From assembly GCF_003719825.1 (NCBI RefSeq), contig NZ_RIBS01000010.1, positions 1-64,000 on the forward strand: DNA of 64,000 nt. The letters are read 5' to 3'. The number at the start of each line of letters is the position of its first letter. The stretch's first letter is position 1. The translations under genes and the position numbers were made by a program. Of this stretch, positions 41,222 to 50,172 are shown one piece after another. The DNA comes from Montanilutibacter psychrotolerans (GTDB lineage Bacteria > Pseudomonadota > Gammaproteobacteria > Xanthomonadales > Xanthomonadaceae). The notes beneath the pieces are model-generated. The model made no database searches. It saw nothing but the letters and a program-made list of their open reading frames with translations, and was not told the origin of the DNA.

Positions 41222-42511
41222 ATGAGGATGCAACCGCCTAGCCTGCCGCTCTGCTTCCGCCAGGCCCGCCGCATGCTCGCCCCATCGACCGTCCACACCC
41301 CGACCCGCACCGGGATCCCCCTGGCGCTGTACGCGCTGACCATCGGCGCCTTCGGTATCGGCACCACCGAGTTCGTGATCATGGGCCTGCTGATGCAGGT
41401 CGCCGCCGACCTCAAGGTGACGATCGCCGCCGCCGGCCTGCTGATTTCCGGCTACGCGCTGGGCGTGTTCGTCGGCGCGCCGCTGCTGACCGCCGCGACC
41501 AGCCGGATGCCGCGCAAGGCCGCTCTCGTGGCCCTGATGGTGATCTTCACCCTGGGCAACCTGGCCTGCGCGCTGGCTCCGGATTACGCCTGGTTGATGG
41601 CGGCACGCGTGGTCACGTCGCTGGCGCACGGCACGTTCTTCGGCATCGGGGCGGTCGTGGCCACTGGGATGGTGGCGCAAGACCGCAAGGCGTCGGCGAT
41701 CTCGATCATGTTCACCGGTCTGACCGTGGCAACGCTGCTCGGCGTGCCGGCCGGGGCCTGGCTCGGCTTGCACCTGGGGTGGCGCTCGACGTTCTGGGCG
41801 GTGGTTGCGATTGGCGTATTTGCCACGGCGGTGATCGCTGCGCTGGTGCCGTCCGTGCAGGGCGAGGGCGCTGCGATCTCGATGCGCGAGGAAGTGAAGG
41901 TGCTCGGCCGCCGCCAGGTGCAGCTCGGCTTGCTCGCCACGGTGGTCGGCTACGCCGGCGTGTTTGCGGTGTTCACCTACATCCAGCCGATCCTGACGCG
42001 CATCACCGGCTTCGCCGAAAGCGCGGTGTCGCCGATCCTGCTGGTGTTTGGCGTCGGCATGATCGCCGGCAACCTGTTGGGCGGAAAGCTCGCCGACCGC
42101 CGCCTGGTGCCGACCCTGCTGGGCTCGCTGGCGGTGCTGGCGGTGGTGCTGGGCGCGATGACGTTCGCGCTGCACAGCAAGCCGGCTGCCGTGCTGTTCA
42201 CCGGCCTGCTGGGCGCCGCCGCGTTCGCCACCGTCGCGCCGTTGCAGCTGCGCGTGCTGCACAAGGCCGAAGGCGCCGGGCAGAGCCTGGCGTCGAGCTT
42301 CAACATCGCCGCGTTCAACCTGGGTAATGCAATCGGCGCCTGGCTGGGTGGCGCGGTCATCAATCACGGCCCGGGCCTGGCTGCCGTGACCTGGGTTGCC
42401 GCGCTGGTCACCGTCGCCGGCCTTGCCGTTGCCCTGTGGAGCGTGCGCCTGGACCGTGCCGGCGAGCCCGCCGCGTCGGACATCGCCGATTGCGTGCCCG
42501 GCACGCCGTAA
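41222..42511 (+). CDS. MFS drug-efflux-type transporter (AraJ/YdhP group)
   Basis: A roughly 429-residue transporter with 12 membrane segments. It begins near GIPLALYALTIGAFGIGTTE, then FVIMGLLMQVAADLKV, as in AraJ/YdhP-type exporters. AFNLGNAIGAWLGGAVI lies near the end. The start is uncertain: ATG at 41222 has GGTGG upstream; ATG at 41273 (MLAPSTVH) is closer to the family length and leaves more room for the promoter. It is divergent from, and probably controlled by, the LysR gene. The aldo/keto reductase follows 61 bases later. Confidence 0.85.
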   Translation: MRMQPPSLPLCFRQARRMLAPSTVHTPTRTGIPLALYALTIGAFGIGTTEFVIMGLLMQVAADLKVTIAAAGLLISGYALGVFVGAPLLTAATSRMPRKAALVALMVIFTLGNLACALAPDYAWLMAARVVTSLAHGTFFGIGAVVATGMVAQDRKASAISIMFTGLTVATLLGVPAGAWLGLHLGWRSTFWAVVAIGVFATAVIAALVPSVQGEGAAISMREEVKVLGRRQVQLGLLATVVGYAGVFAVFTYIQPILTRITGFAESAVSPILLVFGVGMIAGNLLGGKLADRRLVPTLLGSLAVLAVVLGAMTFALHSKPAAVLFTGLLGAAAFATVAPLQLRVLHKAEGAGQSLASSFNIAAFNLGNAIGAWLGGAVINHGPGLAAVTWVAALVTVAGLAVALWSVRLDRAGEPAASDIADCVPGTP

Positions 42512-42572
42512 CACCGCTGTTTGCTGCTCACTCCCCCACGTTCAACATTCCACGTTCAACCAGGACCCATCC

Positions 42573-43610
42573 ATGGAAACCCGCTTTCTCGGCAACTCCG
42601 GCTTCAAGGTACCTGCCCTCGGTCTGGGCACCGGCACGTTTGGCGGCAAGGGCCCGCTCTTCAGCGCCTGGGGCAGCACCGATGTCGCGCAGGCCCGTCG
42701 GCTGATCGATCTCGGCCTCGACGCCGGCATGAACCTGTTCGACACCGCCGACGTCTATTCCGATGGCGCGTCCGAGTCGATCCTGGGCGAGGCGATCAAG
42801 GGCCGCCGCGACCAGGTGATCCTGTCCACCAAGCTCACCCTGCGCGCCGGTGACGGCCCGAACGACATCGGCGCTTCGCGTCATCACCTGATCGCCGCCA
42901 CCGACAAGGCGCTCAAGCGCCTGGGCACGGACTACATCGACCTGCTGCAATTGCACCACTTCGATGCGATGACGCCGGTCGAGAGCGTGATGTCCACCCT
43001 CGACGACCTGGTGCGCGCCGGCAAGGTCCGCTACCTCGGCGTGTCCAACTTCTCCGGTTGGCAGCTGATGAAATCGCAGGCGGTCGCCGATCGCCATGGC
43101 TACTCGCGCTTCGTCGCCAACCAGACCTATTACTCGCTGATCGGCCGCGACTACGAATGGGACCTGATGCCGGTGGGACAGGACCAGGGCGTAGGCGCCG
43201 TGGTGTGGAGCCCGCTGGGCTGGGGCCGGTTGACGGGCAAGATCCGCCGCGGCCAGCCGTGGCCGGAGGGCAGCCGCCTGCACGACACCGCCGGCTTCGC
43301 ACCGCCGGTCGAGGAAGAACGCCTGTACCGCGTGGTCGATGCGCTGGACGCGATCGCTGCCGAGACCGGCAAGACGATCCCGCAGGTCGCGTTGAACTGG
43401 CTGCTGCAGCGCCCGACGGTGTCGACCGTGCTGATCGGCGCGCGCAACGAGGAGCAACTGGTGCAGAACCTCGGTGCGGTGGGCTGGTCGCTGACTGCCG
43501 AGCAGGTGGCCGTGCTCGACGACGCAAGCCGGGTCACGCCGCCGTATCCCCACTACCCGTACTGGAACGGCATGTTCACCGAACGCAACCCGCCGTTGGT
43601 TCGCCCGTAA
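42573..43610 (+). CDS. Aldo/keto reductase
   Basis: A 345-residue NADPH-dependent oxidoreductase of the AKR fold. Visible are NLFDTADVYSDGASE (catalytic Asp/Tyr), ILSTKLTLR (Lys), LLQLHHFDAM (His) and the cofactor segment VLIGARNEEQLVQNLGAVGW. It matches the IolS/YajO-type group. It follows the MFS gene in the same direction and may share its transcript and LysR control. Confidence 0.88.
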   Translation: METRFLGNSGFKVPALGLGTGTFGGKGPLFSAWGSTDVAQARRLIDLGLDAGMNLFDTADVYSDGASESILGEAIKGRRDQVILSTKLTLRAGDGPNDIGASRHHLIAATDKALKRLGTDYIDLLQLHHFDAMTPVESVMSTLDDLVRAGKVRYLGVSNFSGWQLMKSQAVADRHGYSRFVANQTYYSLIGRDYEWDLMPVGQDQGVGAVVWSPLGWGRLTGKIRRGQPWPEGSRLHDTAGFAPPVEEERLYRVVDALDAIAAETGKTIPQVALNWLLQRPTVSTVLIGARNEEQLVQNLGAVGWSLTAEQVAVLDDASRVTPPYPHYPYWNGMFTERNPPLVRP

Positions 43611-43673
43611 ATCCGCCGCGCCGCCCTGCGCGCGGTCGTCGGCGACGACGGCCGCGCGCGTGCGGCGACGGGC

Positions 43674-44939
43674 TCAAAGCTTCAGTACGCCGTTCTCGAC
43701 AACCGGCTTGCCGTCCAGGGTGACGGTGCTTCCCGGCAACGAGACGGTGATGCCGTAAGGCACCGAATTGTCGCCGCCGGCCCAGGTGTTGCTGCCGGTC
43801 CCCACGGTCACCGTGCCGGCGGGCACCCAGTTGCCGACCTGGCTGGTCGCCGGCAGTTTCACGTTGGGGTTGATGCCGAAATCGACGTAGCCGAACAGGT
43901 CCTTGCGGGCATCGCCCACGGCGTCGTACTCGGCCTTCATGCCTTCGTAGCCGGGCCCCGACCCGCTCATCCCGGTGACTTTGCCGCCAGCGAAGGTCAA
44001 CGTGAGATTGTCGACCTGTTTGCCACGGTAGAACGTGCGCGAGTTGACCAGCTTGCCTTCGGCGGTGCCCGCAACGGGCGTGGTGAAGACCTCGCCGGCG
44101 GGCAGGTAGACCGACGCCGATGCGCCACCGGCTTTCATGTCATCGGCCCCGATGATGCCGTCGCTGACCAGCACCGGCCGCCCCTGCACGCGCACCTTCA
44201 GGTCGGTGCCGTTGGGATGGGTGATGTGCACCTCGTTGCCGCCGGCAAGCGCGGCCTTCACCTGCGCGCCGCGCGCCTGGAGCTCGGAATAGTCCAGATT
44301 GACGCCGTTCCAGAACGTCCTGGACAGTTCGTCCTCGCTCATGCCGAAGCGCGCCGCGCGCCACTGCGTGGGATACAGGTTGTTGCCGACCTCGACGGTG
44401 CGCACGTTCTTCTTCAGGAAGGCCGCGCCAATCGATTCGCTGGCCTTACCGCGATCGGCCATGCGCTTGGGGTCGGCCCCTTCGAACAGGTCCTCACTGG
44501 TGAAGTTGTTGACGCTGATCACCACGTCGAGCACGTCGGCGAGCGACCGGACCAGCCCGTCGACCTGGCTGTCGTACTGCGCCGGCACGTCGAAGAACAT
44601 CCGCTTGCTGAGGCGGTCGCTGCTGTACTCGATCATGGGGAAGCCGCCGACCTTGCGCACGTTGACGGCGATGTTTTCCAGCAGCTCCGCATCGTGGGCG
44701 CGTCCGGTGATGAGCACCGCGTCGCCTTCCTTCACCGCCGCGCTCTGGGTGACCAGCCGCTGCGCGAGCTGTTCCATGTCGGTGGGTGCGGGCTTGGCGG
44801 GCGCCGCGGAAGAGGACGCATCCGGCGTCGTCGTGGGTGCGGCAGCCGGACCGGTACCTTCGGAGGTCGGGCCCTGGCAGCCACCCAGCGAGGTACACAC
44901 GGCGGCCGCCAGAGCGGCGATCAGGAGCTGGCGTTTCAT
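43674..44939 (-). CDS. Lipoprotein with M29 aminopeptidase-like domain
   Basis: A 421-residue protein with a lipobox (AVCTSLGGC, lipidated Cys at residue 21) and an Ala/Pro-rich linker. The rest resembles the M29 (aminopeptidase T) family. EGDAVLITG near residue 70, HITHPNGTDLKVRVQGR and a late YGYVDFGINPN-like region (FGYVDFGINPN) are the visible family blocks. Membrane attachment is unusual for M29. Whether the two-metal site is complete cannot be judged by eye. Confidence 0.7.
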   Translation of the reverse strand: MKRQLLIAALAAAVCTSLGGCQGPTSEGTGPAAAPTTTPDASSSAAPAKPAPTDMEQLAQRLVTQSAAVKEGDAVLITGRAHDAELLENIAVNVRKVGGFPMIEYSSDRLSKRMFFDVPAQYDSQVDGLVRSLADVLDVVISVNNFTSEDLFEGADPKRMADRGKASESIGAAFLKKNVRTVEVGNNLYPTQWRAARFGMSEDELSRTFWNGVNLDYSELQARGAQVKAALAGGNEVHITHPNGTDLKVRVQGRPVLVSDGIIGADDMKAGGASASVYLPAGEVFTTPVAGTAEGKLVNSRTFYRGKQVDNLTLTFAGGKVTGMSGSGPGYEGMKAEYDAVGDARKDLFGYVDFGINPNVKLPATSQVGNWVPAGTVTVGTGSNTWAGGDNSVPYGITVSLPGSTVTLDGKPVVENGVLKL

Positions 44940-45046
44940 GGGGGGATCCCTCGATCGCCCGGACGCGGGCGGGGCTAGGTTGCCAACGCGCCCGCTGGCG
45001 GCCGACGGTCACCGGCTGTCGGCCAGGCCCGTCGTCCTCGCCGCCA

Positions 45047-45568
45047 CTAGCGCGGGCGGCGCGGCCCCGGCGCGGAATGACGGCCCTGCGCGGCGTCCAA
45101 CGCGTCAATCCAGCCCGCCCGGGCATCCGGGAAGGCGTCTGCGTACGGCACGTACGGCTTGATGTCGAGGATCGGCGTGCCGTCCAGCAGATCGAGACCG
45201 CGCACGCGCAGGGCGCCTTCCTCGACGCCCACCAGCTCGACCGCCGACAGGCCGATCGCATTGGGACGGTGTGGGGATCGGGTGGCCAGAACGCTGCGCT
45301 TTGGCCCACCGCGCGGCGGCTTCACCTGCGGCTTCCAGCCCTGGCTGCGGTGGAACACGAAGACTAGCCAGATCCGGTCGAAGCCGGCCAGATCGGCATA
45401 GGCCGCTTCCGGGAAGTCGGCGACGAACTCGATCCGTGCCTGCGCGACGTCGCCACTTTCGGTGCCTTCGACCACCGTCGACTGGTGCGGCGCGTCGATG
45501 CGGCGCGCGTACGGCGAGCGCACGTGGGCAATGGCCTGGCAGGCATAGCGGATGGGGGCGTCGGGCAT
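45047..45568 (-). CDS. trmO: tRNA (t6A37) N6-methyltransferase TrmO
   Basis: A 173-residue UPF0066/TrmO protein that methylates t6A37 of tRNA-Thr using SAM. Hallmarks are IAHVRSPYARRIDAPHQ, LAGFDRIWLVFVFHRS, RSPHRPNAIGLSAVELV and LDIKPYVPYADA. It is intact, with an ATG at 45568. It is a single gene with the minus-strand M29-like gene downstream. Confidence 0.92.
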   Translation of the reverse strand: MPDAPIRYACQAIAHVRSPYARRIDAPHQSTVVEGTESGDVAQARIEFVADFPEAAYADLAGFDRIWLVFVFHRSQGWKPQVKPPRGGPKRSVLATRSPHRPNAIGLSAVELVGVEEGALRVRGLDLLDGTPILDIKPYVPYADAFPDARAGWIDALDAAQGRHSAPGPRRPR

Positions 45569-45792
45569 GGCGTCAGGGTCCGGGGCCGGCGGAACTTACC
45601 CGATCGTCCCGCCGTGGCCCAGCCTTCCGGGCGTTTCCGAGGGTGAATCGCCCCAATCGTGGGCGAAACGGCCGAGAAAAGCCGCCGATTTGCGCTCTTT
45701 TGGGCTTCAAGCGCGCATAGTGGCGGCAGGAAGCCGCAACCTGCGGCCACCGCGTGGAAGCCGGGGGCAATGCCCACGGCGGAGGAAAGGCA

Positions 45793-46146
45793 ATGGCAGG
45801 TGCGAAGAAGAGCAGTGGCACGACCGTCAGCAAGACCCCGGCCAGCAAGGCCGCGACGCCCAAGGCTGCGGCGACGAAGGGTACGCCGGCGAAGGGCGCG
45901 GCAGCCAGGACAACCGTGGCCAAGAGTGCGGTGGCCAAGGGCCTGCCAGCCAAGGGGCCACCGGCCGGCAGCGACGGCAACCTGCACAAGCGCTTCGAAA
46001 GCGAGCGCATCTCCACCGACATTGCCGACTTCGAGAAGTCCGGCGGTCGCGTCGAAGTGCTCGGTGTGACCCGCGTCCTGCAGAAGATCGAACCCCTGCC
46101 CGGCGACAAGGTCGCCGCGCCGCCGAAGCCCGCGCGCAAGCGCTGA
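45793..46146 (+). CDS. Lys/Ala/Pro-rich histone H1-like protein
   Basis: A 117-residue protein. The first 60 residues are a low-complexity basic tail (SKTPASKAATPKAAATKGTP). The C-terminal part, HKRFESERISTDIADFEKSG and GGRVEVLGVTRVLQKIEP, looks folded. The tail resembles AlgP/histone H1-like bacterial DNA-binding proteins. GGAGG lies 8 bases upstream of the ATG. A nucleoid-associated role is likely but unproven. Confidence 0.7.
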   Translation: MAGAKKSSGTTVSKTPASKAATPKAAATKGTPAKGAAARTTVAKSAVAKGLPAKGPPAGSDGNLHKRFESERISTDIADFEKSGGRVEVLGVTRVLQKIEPLPGDKVAAPPKPARKR

Positions 46147-46322
46147 TCGGCCATCATCGCCCTGGGGCGGCGTGCCGGGCATCGACGCCCGTCGCACGGC
46201 GCCTCGGACGCTCCGCCCGCCACCAGGGCCCCCCGATTGCGAACGAAACGCTCGGCGCGGACACTCGCCTGGGCGCGCCTTCGTGCGCGCGGCGGGTGAC
46301 CCGTGAGCGGCGATGCGGCCTG

Positions 46323-46369
46323 TCCGGGTGATCCTTTCCAGGTGATCCTGTCCGGGTGATCCTGTCCGG
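46323..46369. repeat. 14-bp tandem repeat, three and a third copies
   Basis: Units TCCGGGTGATCCTT, TCCAGGTGATCCTG and TCCGGGTGATCCTG are followed by TCCGG, in the gap before the isocitrate-lyase-like gene. Function is unknown; it may affect promoter spacing. Confidence 0.85.
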
Positions 46370-46434
46370 AACTGGCGAGTCGATCGCGCGCCCTGCTGGC
46401 AGACTTGCAGCCCCATTGCTCGCCAGGACGCCTC

Positions 46435-47247
46435 ATGAGCCTTCAACCCGCTGCCGCTGAAACCTTCCACCGCCTCCACCATTCGGGCCTGCTGCGCCTG
46501 GCAAATGCCTGGGACGCCGGCAGCGCCCGCCTGATCGAAAGCCTGGGCGCGAAGGCGATCGCCACCACCAGCGCCGGCGTCGCATGGGCCAACGGCTATC
46601 CGGACGGCGACCAGTTGCCGGTGGCACGCCTGCGCGCGACGGTCGACGCGATTGCCCGCGTGGTGCGGGTCCCGCTCAGCGTCGATGTCGAGGGCGGCTA
46701 CTCCGACGACCCGGCAGCTGTCGCCGACAACGTCGCCTCGCTGCTCGAGCTGGGCGCGGTCGGCATCAACATCGAGGACGGCGCGGCCAGTCCGCTCGAG
46801 CTGTGCGCCAAGATCGAACACGTGAAGCGGGCCGCGGCGCGCGTCGGCATCAACGTGTTCGTCAACGCACGCACCGACGTCTACCTGCGCGGCCTGGCCG
46901 CTCCGGACCAGCGCGTTGCCGAGACCGTCGCACGCGCTGCGTTCTATCGCGATGCCGGCGCCGACGGCGTGTTCGTTCCGGGTCTGCGCGCCAGCGCCGA
47001 GATCGCCGCGGTTGTCGAATCGGTGGCGTTGCCGGTGAACGTGCTGGCGCTGTCGGGCGTGCCCGATGCCGACGCGCTGGCCGCGCTCGGCGTGCGCCGC
47101 CTCAGCGCAGGCTCCGACCTGGCCGAACACCTGTTCGGCCACCTGAGCAGGCTGGTCGACGGCTTCCTGCGCGAAGGCGTGGTTGCGCCGCAGACCGAGG
47201 CGGCCACGGGCTACAGCGGGCTCAACGCGCTGTTCGCCGGCAACTGA
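46435..47247 (+). CDS. Isocitrate lyase/PEP mutase superfamily protein
   Basis: A 270-residue TIM-barrel enzyme of the PEP mutase/ICL superfamily. It has LANAWDAGSARLIESLGAK, SAGVAWANGYPDGD, the Mg-binding VDVEGGYSDDPA, INIEDGAA and VNARTDVYL. This matches the carboxyvinyl-carboxyphosphonate/oxaloacetate-decarboxylase-like group. The usual KKCGH loop of methylisocitrate lyase is absent, so the substrate is uncertain. ATG at 46435. Confidence 0.85.
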   Translation: MSLQPAAAETFHRLHHSGLLRLANAWDAGSARLIESLGAKAIATTSAGVAWANGYPDGDQLPVARLRATVDAIARVVRVPLSVDVEGGYSDDPAAVADNVASLLELGAVGINIEDGAASPLELCAKIEHVKRAAARVGINVFVNARTDVYLRGLAAPDQRVAETVARAAFYRDAGADGVFVPGLRASAEIAAVVESVALPVNVLALSGVPDADALAALGVRRLSAGSDLAEHLFGHLSRLVDGFLREGVVAPQTEAATGYSGLNALFAGN

Positions 47248-47407
47248 GTTCAGCCACGCCGCATGTCCTGACACCGGCAGGCCCGGGCCGCCACACGGTC
47301 CGGGCCTCGCTGCGCAGGGTGGCCACGACGCCACCGTCGCCGGATCCGGAGCGATGCGATAAGGTCTGGGCCGCACTGCAGTTGCCCCCATCCCCCCGGA
47401 GGTCTCC

Positions 47408-47782
47408 ATGCAATACCTGCTGATGATCTACACCGACGACACGCTGATGGACGCCCTGCCCGAGGGCGAGCACGACACGATGATGCGCCACTGCATCGAC
47501 CATGCCGACGCCTTGCGCGACCAGGGCAAGTTGCTCGATTCGCAACGGCTCGAAGCGCCCGCCACCGCGCGCGCGGTGCGCATTCGCAACAACCGGCTGA
47601 GCGTGCTCGACGGACCGTTTGCGGAAACCAAGGAAGTGCTTGCCGGATTCAATCTGATCGAAGCCGACAGCCTCGACGAGGCGATCCACATCGCGTCGGA
47701 GTTCCCGTGGGCGCGCACCGGCTGCGTCGAAGTCCGCCCGGTGTTCGATCTCAATGTGGATCGGCAGCGCCTGGGTGTGTAA
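47408..47782 (+). CDS. YCII/DGPF-domain protein
   Basis: A 124-residue dimeric alpha/beta-barrel protein. It starts MQYLLMIYTDD and contains the signature VLDGPFAETKEVLAGFNLIE, then EAIHIASEFPWA and VEVRPVFD. DGPF/YCII proteins often accompany ECF sigma factors; none is nearby here. GGAGG precedes the ATG. Its role is unknown. Confidence 0.88.
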   Translation: MQYLLMIYTDDTLMDALPEGEHDTMMRHCIDHADALRDQGKLLDSQRLEAPATARAVRIRNNRLSVLDGPFAETKEVLAGFNLIEADSLDEAIHIASEFPWARTGCVEVRPVFDLNVDRQRLGV

Positions 47783-47859
47783 CCGCCGGATCGGTTGATC
47801 CCGTCCCAACGCCCACGACCGCCCCCGCCACAGCGCCTGCACCACGAGGGGCCTGCGCC

Positions 47860-48141
47860 TCAACGGCCCCGTGGCGCGCGCACCGGCGGGTCGTGCGCCG
47901 GCGGTGGCGTGGGATCGGGATCGCCTGGATCTGGAATTTCCGGGCCGGCCGGTTGCGGCAGCGGATCCGGCCGTTCGGGCACTTCGGGCACGGGTTGCTC
48001 GGGCACGGGCTCGGGCCGGTGCGGTATCTCCGGGCCGGGCGGGGTTGGACCGGGCGTCGCAGGCCCGGACGGCTCCGGGCGCTGCGGTTCGCGCGTGGGC
48101 GTATCGGGTTCCCTAACCGGCGCTGGCTTCCTGGGCGACAT
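47860..48141 (-). CDS. Small Pro/Glu-rich protein
   Basis: A 93-residue protein that is almost entirely Pro, Glu, Arg, Asp and Gly (EPTTR- and PGPEIP-like units), with no hydrophobic segment. It begins at the ATG at 48141, with AGGAG seven bases upstream, inside the 3' end of the preceding gene (29-base overlap). The overlap and good ribosome site support a real coupled gene. It is probably extended or disordered. Confidence 0.55.
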   Translation of the reverse strand: MSPRKPAPVREPDTPTREPQRPEPSGPATPGPTPPGPEIPHRPEPVPEQPVPEVPERPDPLPQPAGPEIPDPGDPDPTPPPAHDPPVRAPRGR

Positions 48142-49396
48142 CCACCACTCCTGGGCTTCGGTGCAGCGCCACTGCGGGCTGCACCAGCAGATTGATGACC
48201 CACACCGTCTTGCTGTCGACTTGGGTCTGTTCGACCGATTGCACCAGGAACGTCGTGCCGGGCGCAAACGTGTACTCGATCTTGGTGGGATCGTCCGACA
48301 GCGGCGTGATGTAACTGGCGACATCCCACACCGCCGCACCCGTCGGCGGATTGGCGACCAGCACGATGCCGTTTTGGTACTGCATCGCCTCGTCCATCGA
48401 GTTGCCGAAGCTCCACACCATCTTGGTGGTCAGCGTGTCGCCCACGCCGATGTAGGTGTCCAGCGCGAGCTGCAGGTCGATCTGCAGCGGCACGGACGTG
48501 GGGCCGGCGTTCAACGGACACTGCAGGAATTCGATGCCGAAGTGCTCGGTGCCCAGCTGGTAGATGTCCATCTGGCCACTGAACAACTGCGGCTGGTCGA
48601 ACGTGCTGGTTCGCGGCATCGACTGGAACGCCGCGGCCAGCAGGCGGTTCTCCACGTCGCCGAACTGCTGCAGTTGGGTGGCCACGCTGGCGAGCTGGAC
48701 CTGCACGTCCTGCAGCGACGTCGCCGGCTTCATCAGGAAGGACTTCATGTAGTCGGGGTTCTGCGGCGTGTACGTGCCCCAGTCGGACTCCCAGATCTCG
48801 TTGGCGATGCTCGACTGGTCCAGCGGCAACGGCGACGCCGGCATGGACGTGTACTGGAAAATCTTCATGAAGACCATGCGCGTGAACGAGGCGGTGGTCC
48901 AGTCGTAGATCGACATCGCCAGCTCGAAGGCGTACGGCGAGAACGGAAACAGTTGCTGGCCCAACGCACGGATCTGCTCGGTGGTCTTGCCCGGGGCATC
49001 GGGGATGTTCGGGTAAGGCACGTAGCCACCGGCGATCATCGTGTCCAGGTACGCCGCGTCCGCCGCGCTCACCGCCGGGAAGGGCTTCAGTCGGCCGGCC
49101 ACGCCGCCGCCACCGTCCTCCAGGGCCACCGTGAAACTGCCGTCGCCGGGCAGCCAGAGCGTGAGCTCGGCCGGTGTCACCGGCAGGGCCAGATCCACGC
49201 CGTTGCAGTCGATGGCTTCGACAGACGCCCCGAACGTCGCGGCGATCTGCACATCGGTGAGGTCGAGGAAGCCCTGTCCGTCCACCATCAACCGGCTGGA
49301 CACGCCGTCGCCGCCGCGCGGCGCGGTCACCGGCTGTCCGTCACTGAACCAGAGCGTCGCGCCGGACGGGTTGTCGATCTGCTGGAACTGCCACAT
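48113..49396 (-). CDS. Unknown 427-residue protein
   Basis: A soluble protein without signal or membrane segment. The N-terminal part is beta-rich (NPSGATLWFSDGQPVTAPRG). A helical middle (MKIFQYTSMPASPL) and a beta-type C-terminal region (MVWSFGNSMDEAMQYQNGIV) follow. No family is recognised. AAGGAG lies 8 bases before the ATG. It overlaps the Pro-rich gene downstream. The style (Gly/Asn-rich, no export signal) recalls the proteins near the RHS cluster, but no sequence match was found by eye. Confidence 0.65.
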   Translation of the reverse strand: MWQFQQIDNPSGATLWFSDGQPVTAPRGGDGVSSRLMVDGQGFLDLTDVQIAATFGASVEAIDCNGVDLALPVTPAELTLWLPGDGSFTVALEDGGGGVAGRLKPFPAVSAADAAYLDTMIAGGYVPYPNIPDAPGKTTEQIRALGQQLFPFSPYAFELAMSIYDWTTASFTRMVFMKIFQYTSMPASPLPLDQSSIANEIWESDWGTYTPQNPDYMKSFLMKPATSLQDVQVQLASVATQLQQFGDVENRLLAAAFQSMPRTSTFDQPQLFSGQMDIYQLGTEHFGIEFLQCPLNAGPTSVPLQIDLQLALDTYIGVGDTLTTKMVWSFGNSMDEAMQYQNGIVLVANPPTGAAVWDVASYITPLSDDPTKIEYTFAPGTTFLVQSVEQTQVDSKTVWVINLLVQPAVALHRSPGVVDVAQEASAG

Positions 49397-49530
49397 GACC
49401 GCACTCCTTGCGATGGGTGTGGGTGGAGCCTAGTTCCACGCCCTCGCCGGCGACAGCCGCAACAAGGCGTAGGGTGGCCATTGGCGGCGGGGCAGCGCAC
49501 GCGTGATCGCCGCCCGCGCCGGATCCGGCC

Positions 49531-50154
49531 TCACGCCGCAACCGGCACGTCGGCGTCCTCGCGCGCCGCGTGCAGGTGCATCAGTTGCGCGAGCCCCAGC
49601 AGCACCCGCTCCAGCGATGCCCGCGCCGCGGCATCGACCAGGCGTCCGTGCGCATCGAACGCCGCGTCGCCACCGCCCAGGTACAGCGCCGGACCAGTGA
49701 GCACCAACGACTCGGTCGCAAACAGCACCTGGCGCAGCGCCGCCTGGGCCAGCCGCGTGCCCCACCGGCCGCCGCTCGCCCCGATCACCGCCACCGGCTT
49801 GCCCACCAGCACCTCGTCGGGGGCGGGGCGCGACAACCAGTCGATCGCGTTCTTCAGCACCCCTGGAATCGACTGGTTGTACTCCGGCGTGGCGATCAGC
49901 ACCGCGTCGGCGGCGGCCACGCGTTCGCGCAGCGCAAGCACCGCACCGGAGTTCAGCAGGGCCGACTCGGTGTCCTCGTTGAACATCGGCAGCGACGCCA
50001 GATCGTCGTACACCTCGACCTGCATGCCGTTGGGTGCCAGCGTGACCGCGGCGTCGAGCAGTCGACGATTCAACGACTGGCTGCGCAGGCTTCCGGCAAT
50101 GGCCAGGACGCGGAAGCGGCGAACTGGAGCGGAGGTGGTGGCAGGGTGCTTCAT
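49531..50154 (-). CDS. NADPH-dependent FMN reductase
   Basis: A 207-residue flavodoxin-like reductase. AIAGSLRSQSLNRRLLDAA is the phosphate-binding loop, TPEYNQSIPGVLKNAIDWLS is the family signature, and VIGASGGRWGT follows. It reduces FMN, quinones or metals (ChrR/SsuE-like). It starts at the ATG at 50154 and is 18 bases from the LysE gene in the same direction, probably one operon. Confidence 0.9.
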   Translation of the reverse strand: MKHPATTSAPVRRFRVLAIAGSLRSQSLNRRLLDAAVTLAPNGMQVEVYDDLASLPMFNEDTESALLNSGAVLALRERVAAADAVLIATPEYNQSIPGVLKNAIDWLSRPAPDEVLVGKPVAVIGASGGRWGTRLAQAALRQVLFATESLVLTGPALYLGGGDAAFDAHGRLVDAAARASLERVLLGLAQLMHLHAAREDADVPVAA

Positions 50155-50172
50155 GGTGGACTCACGGTTGGG

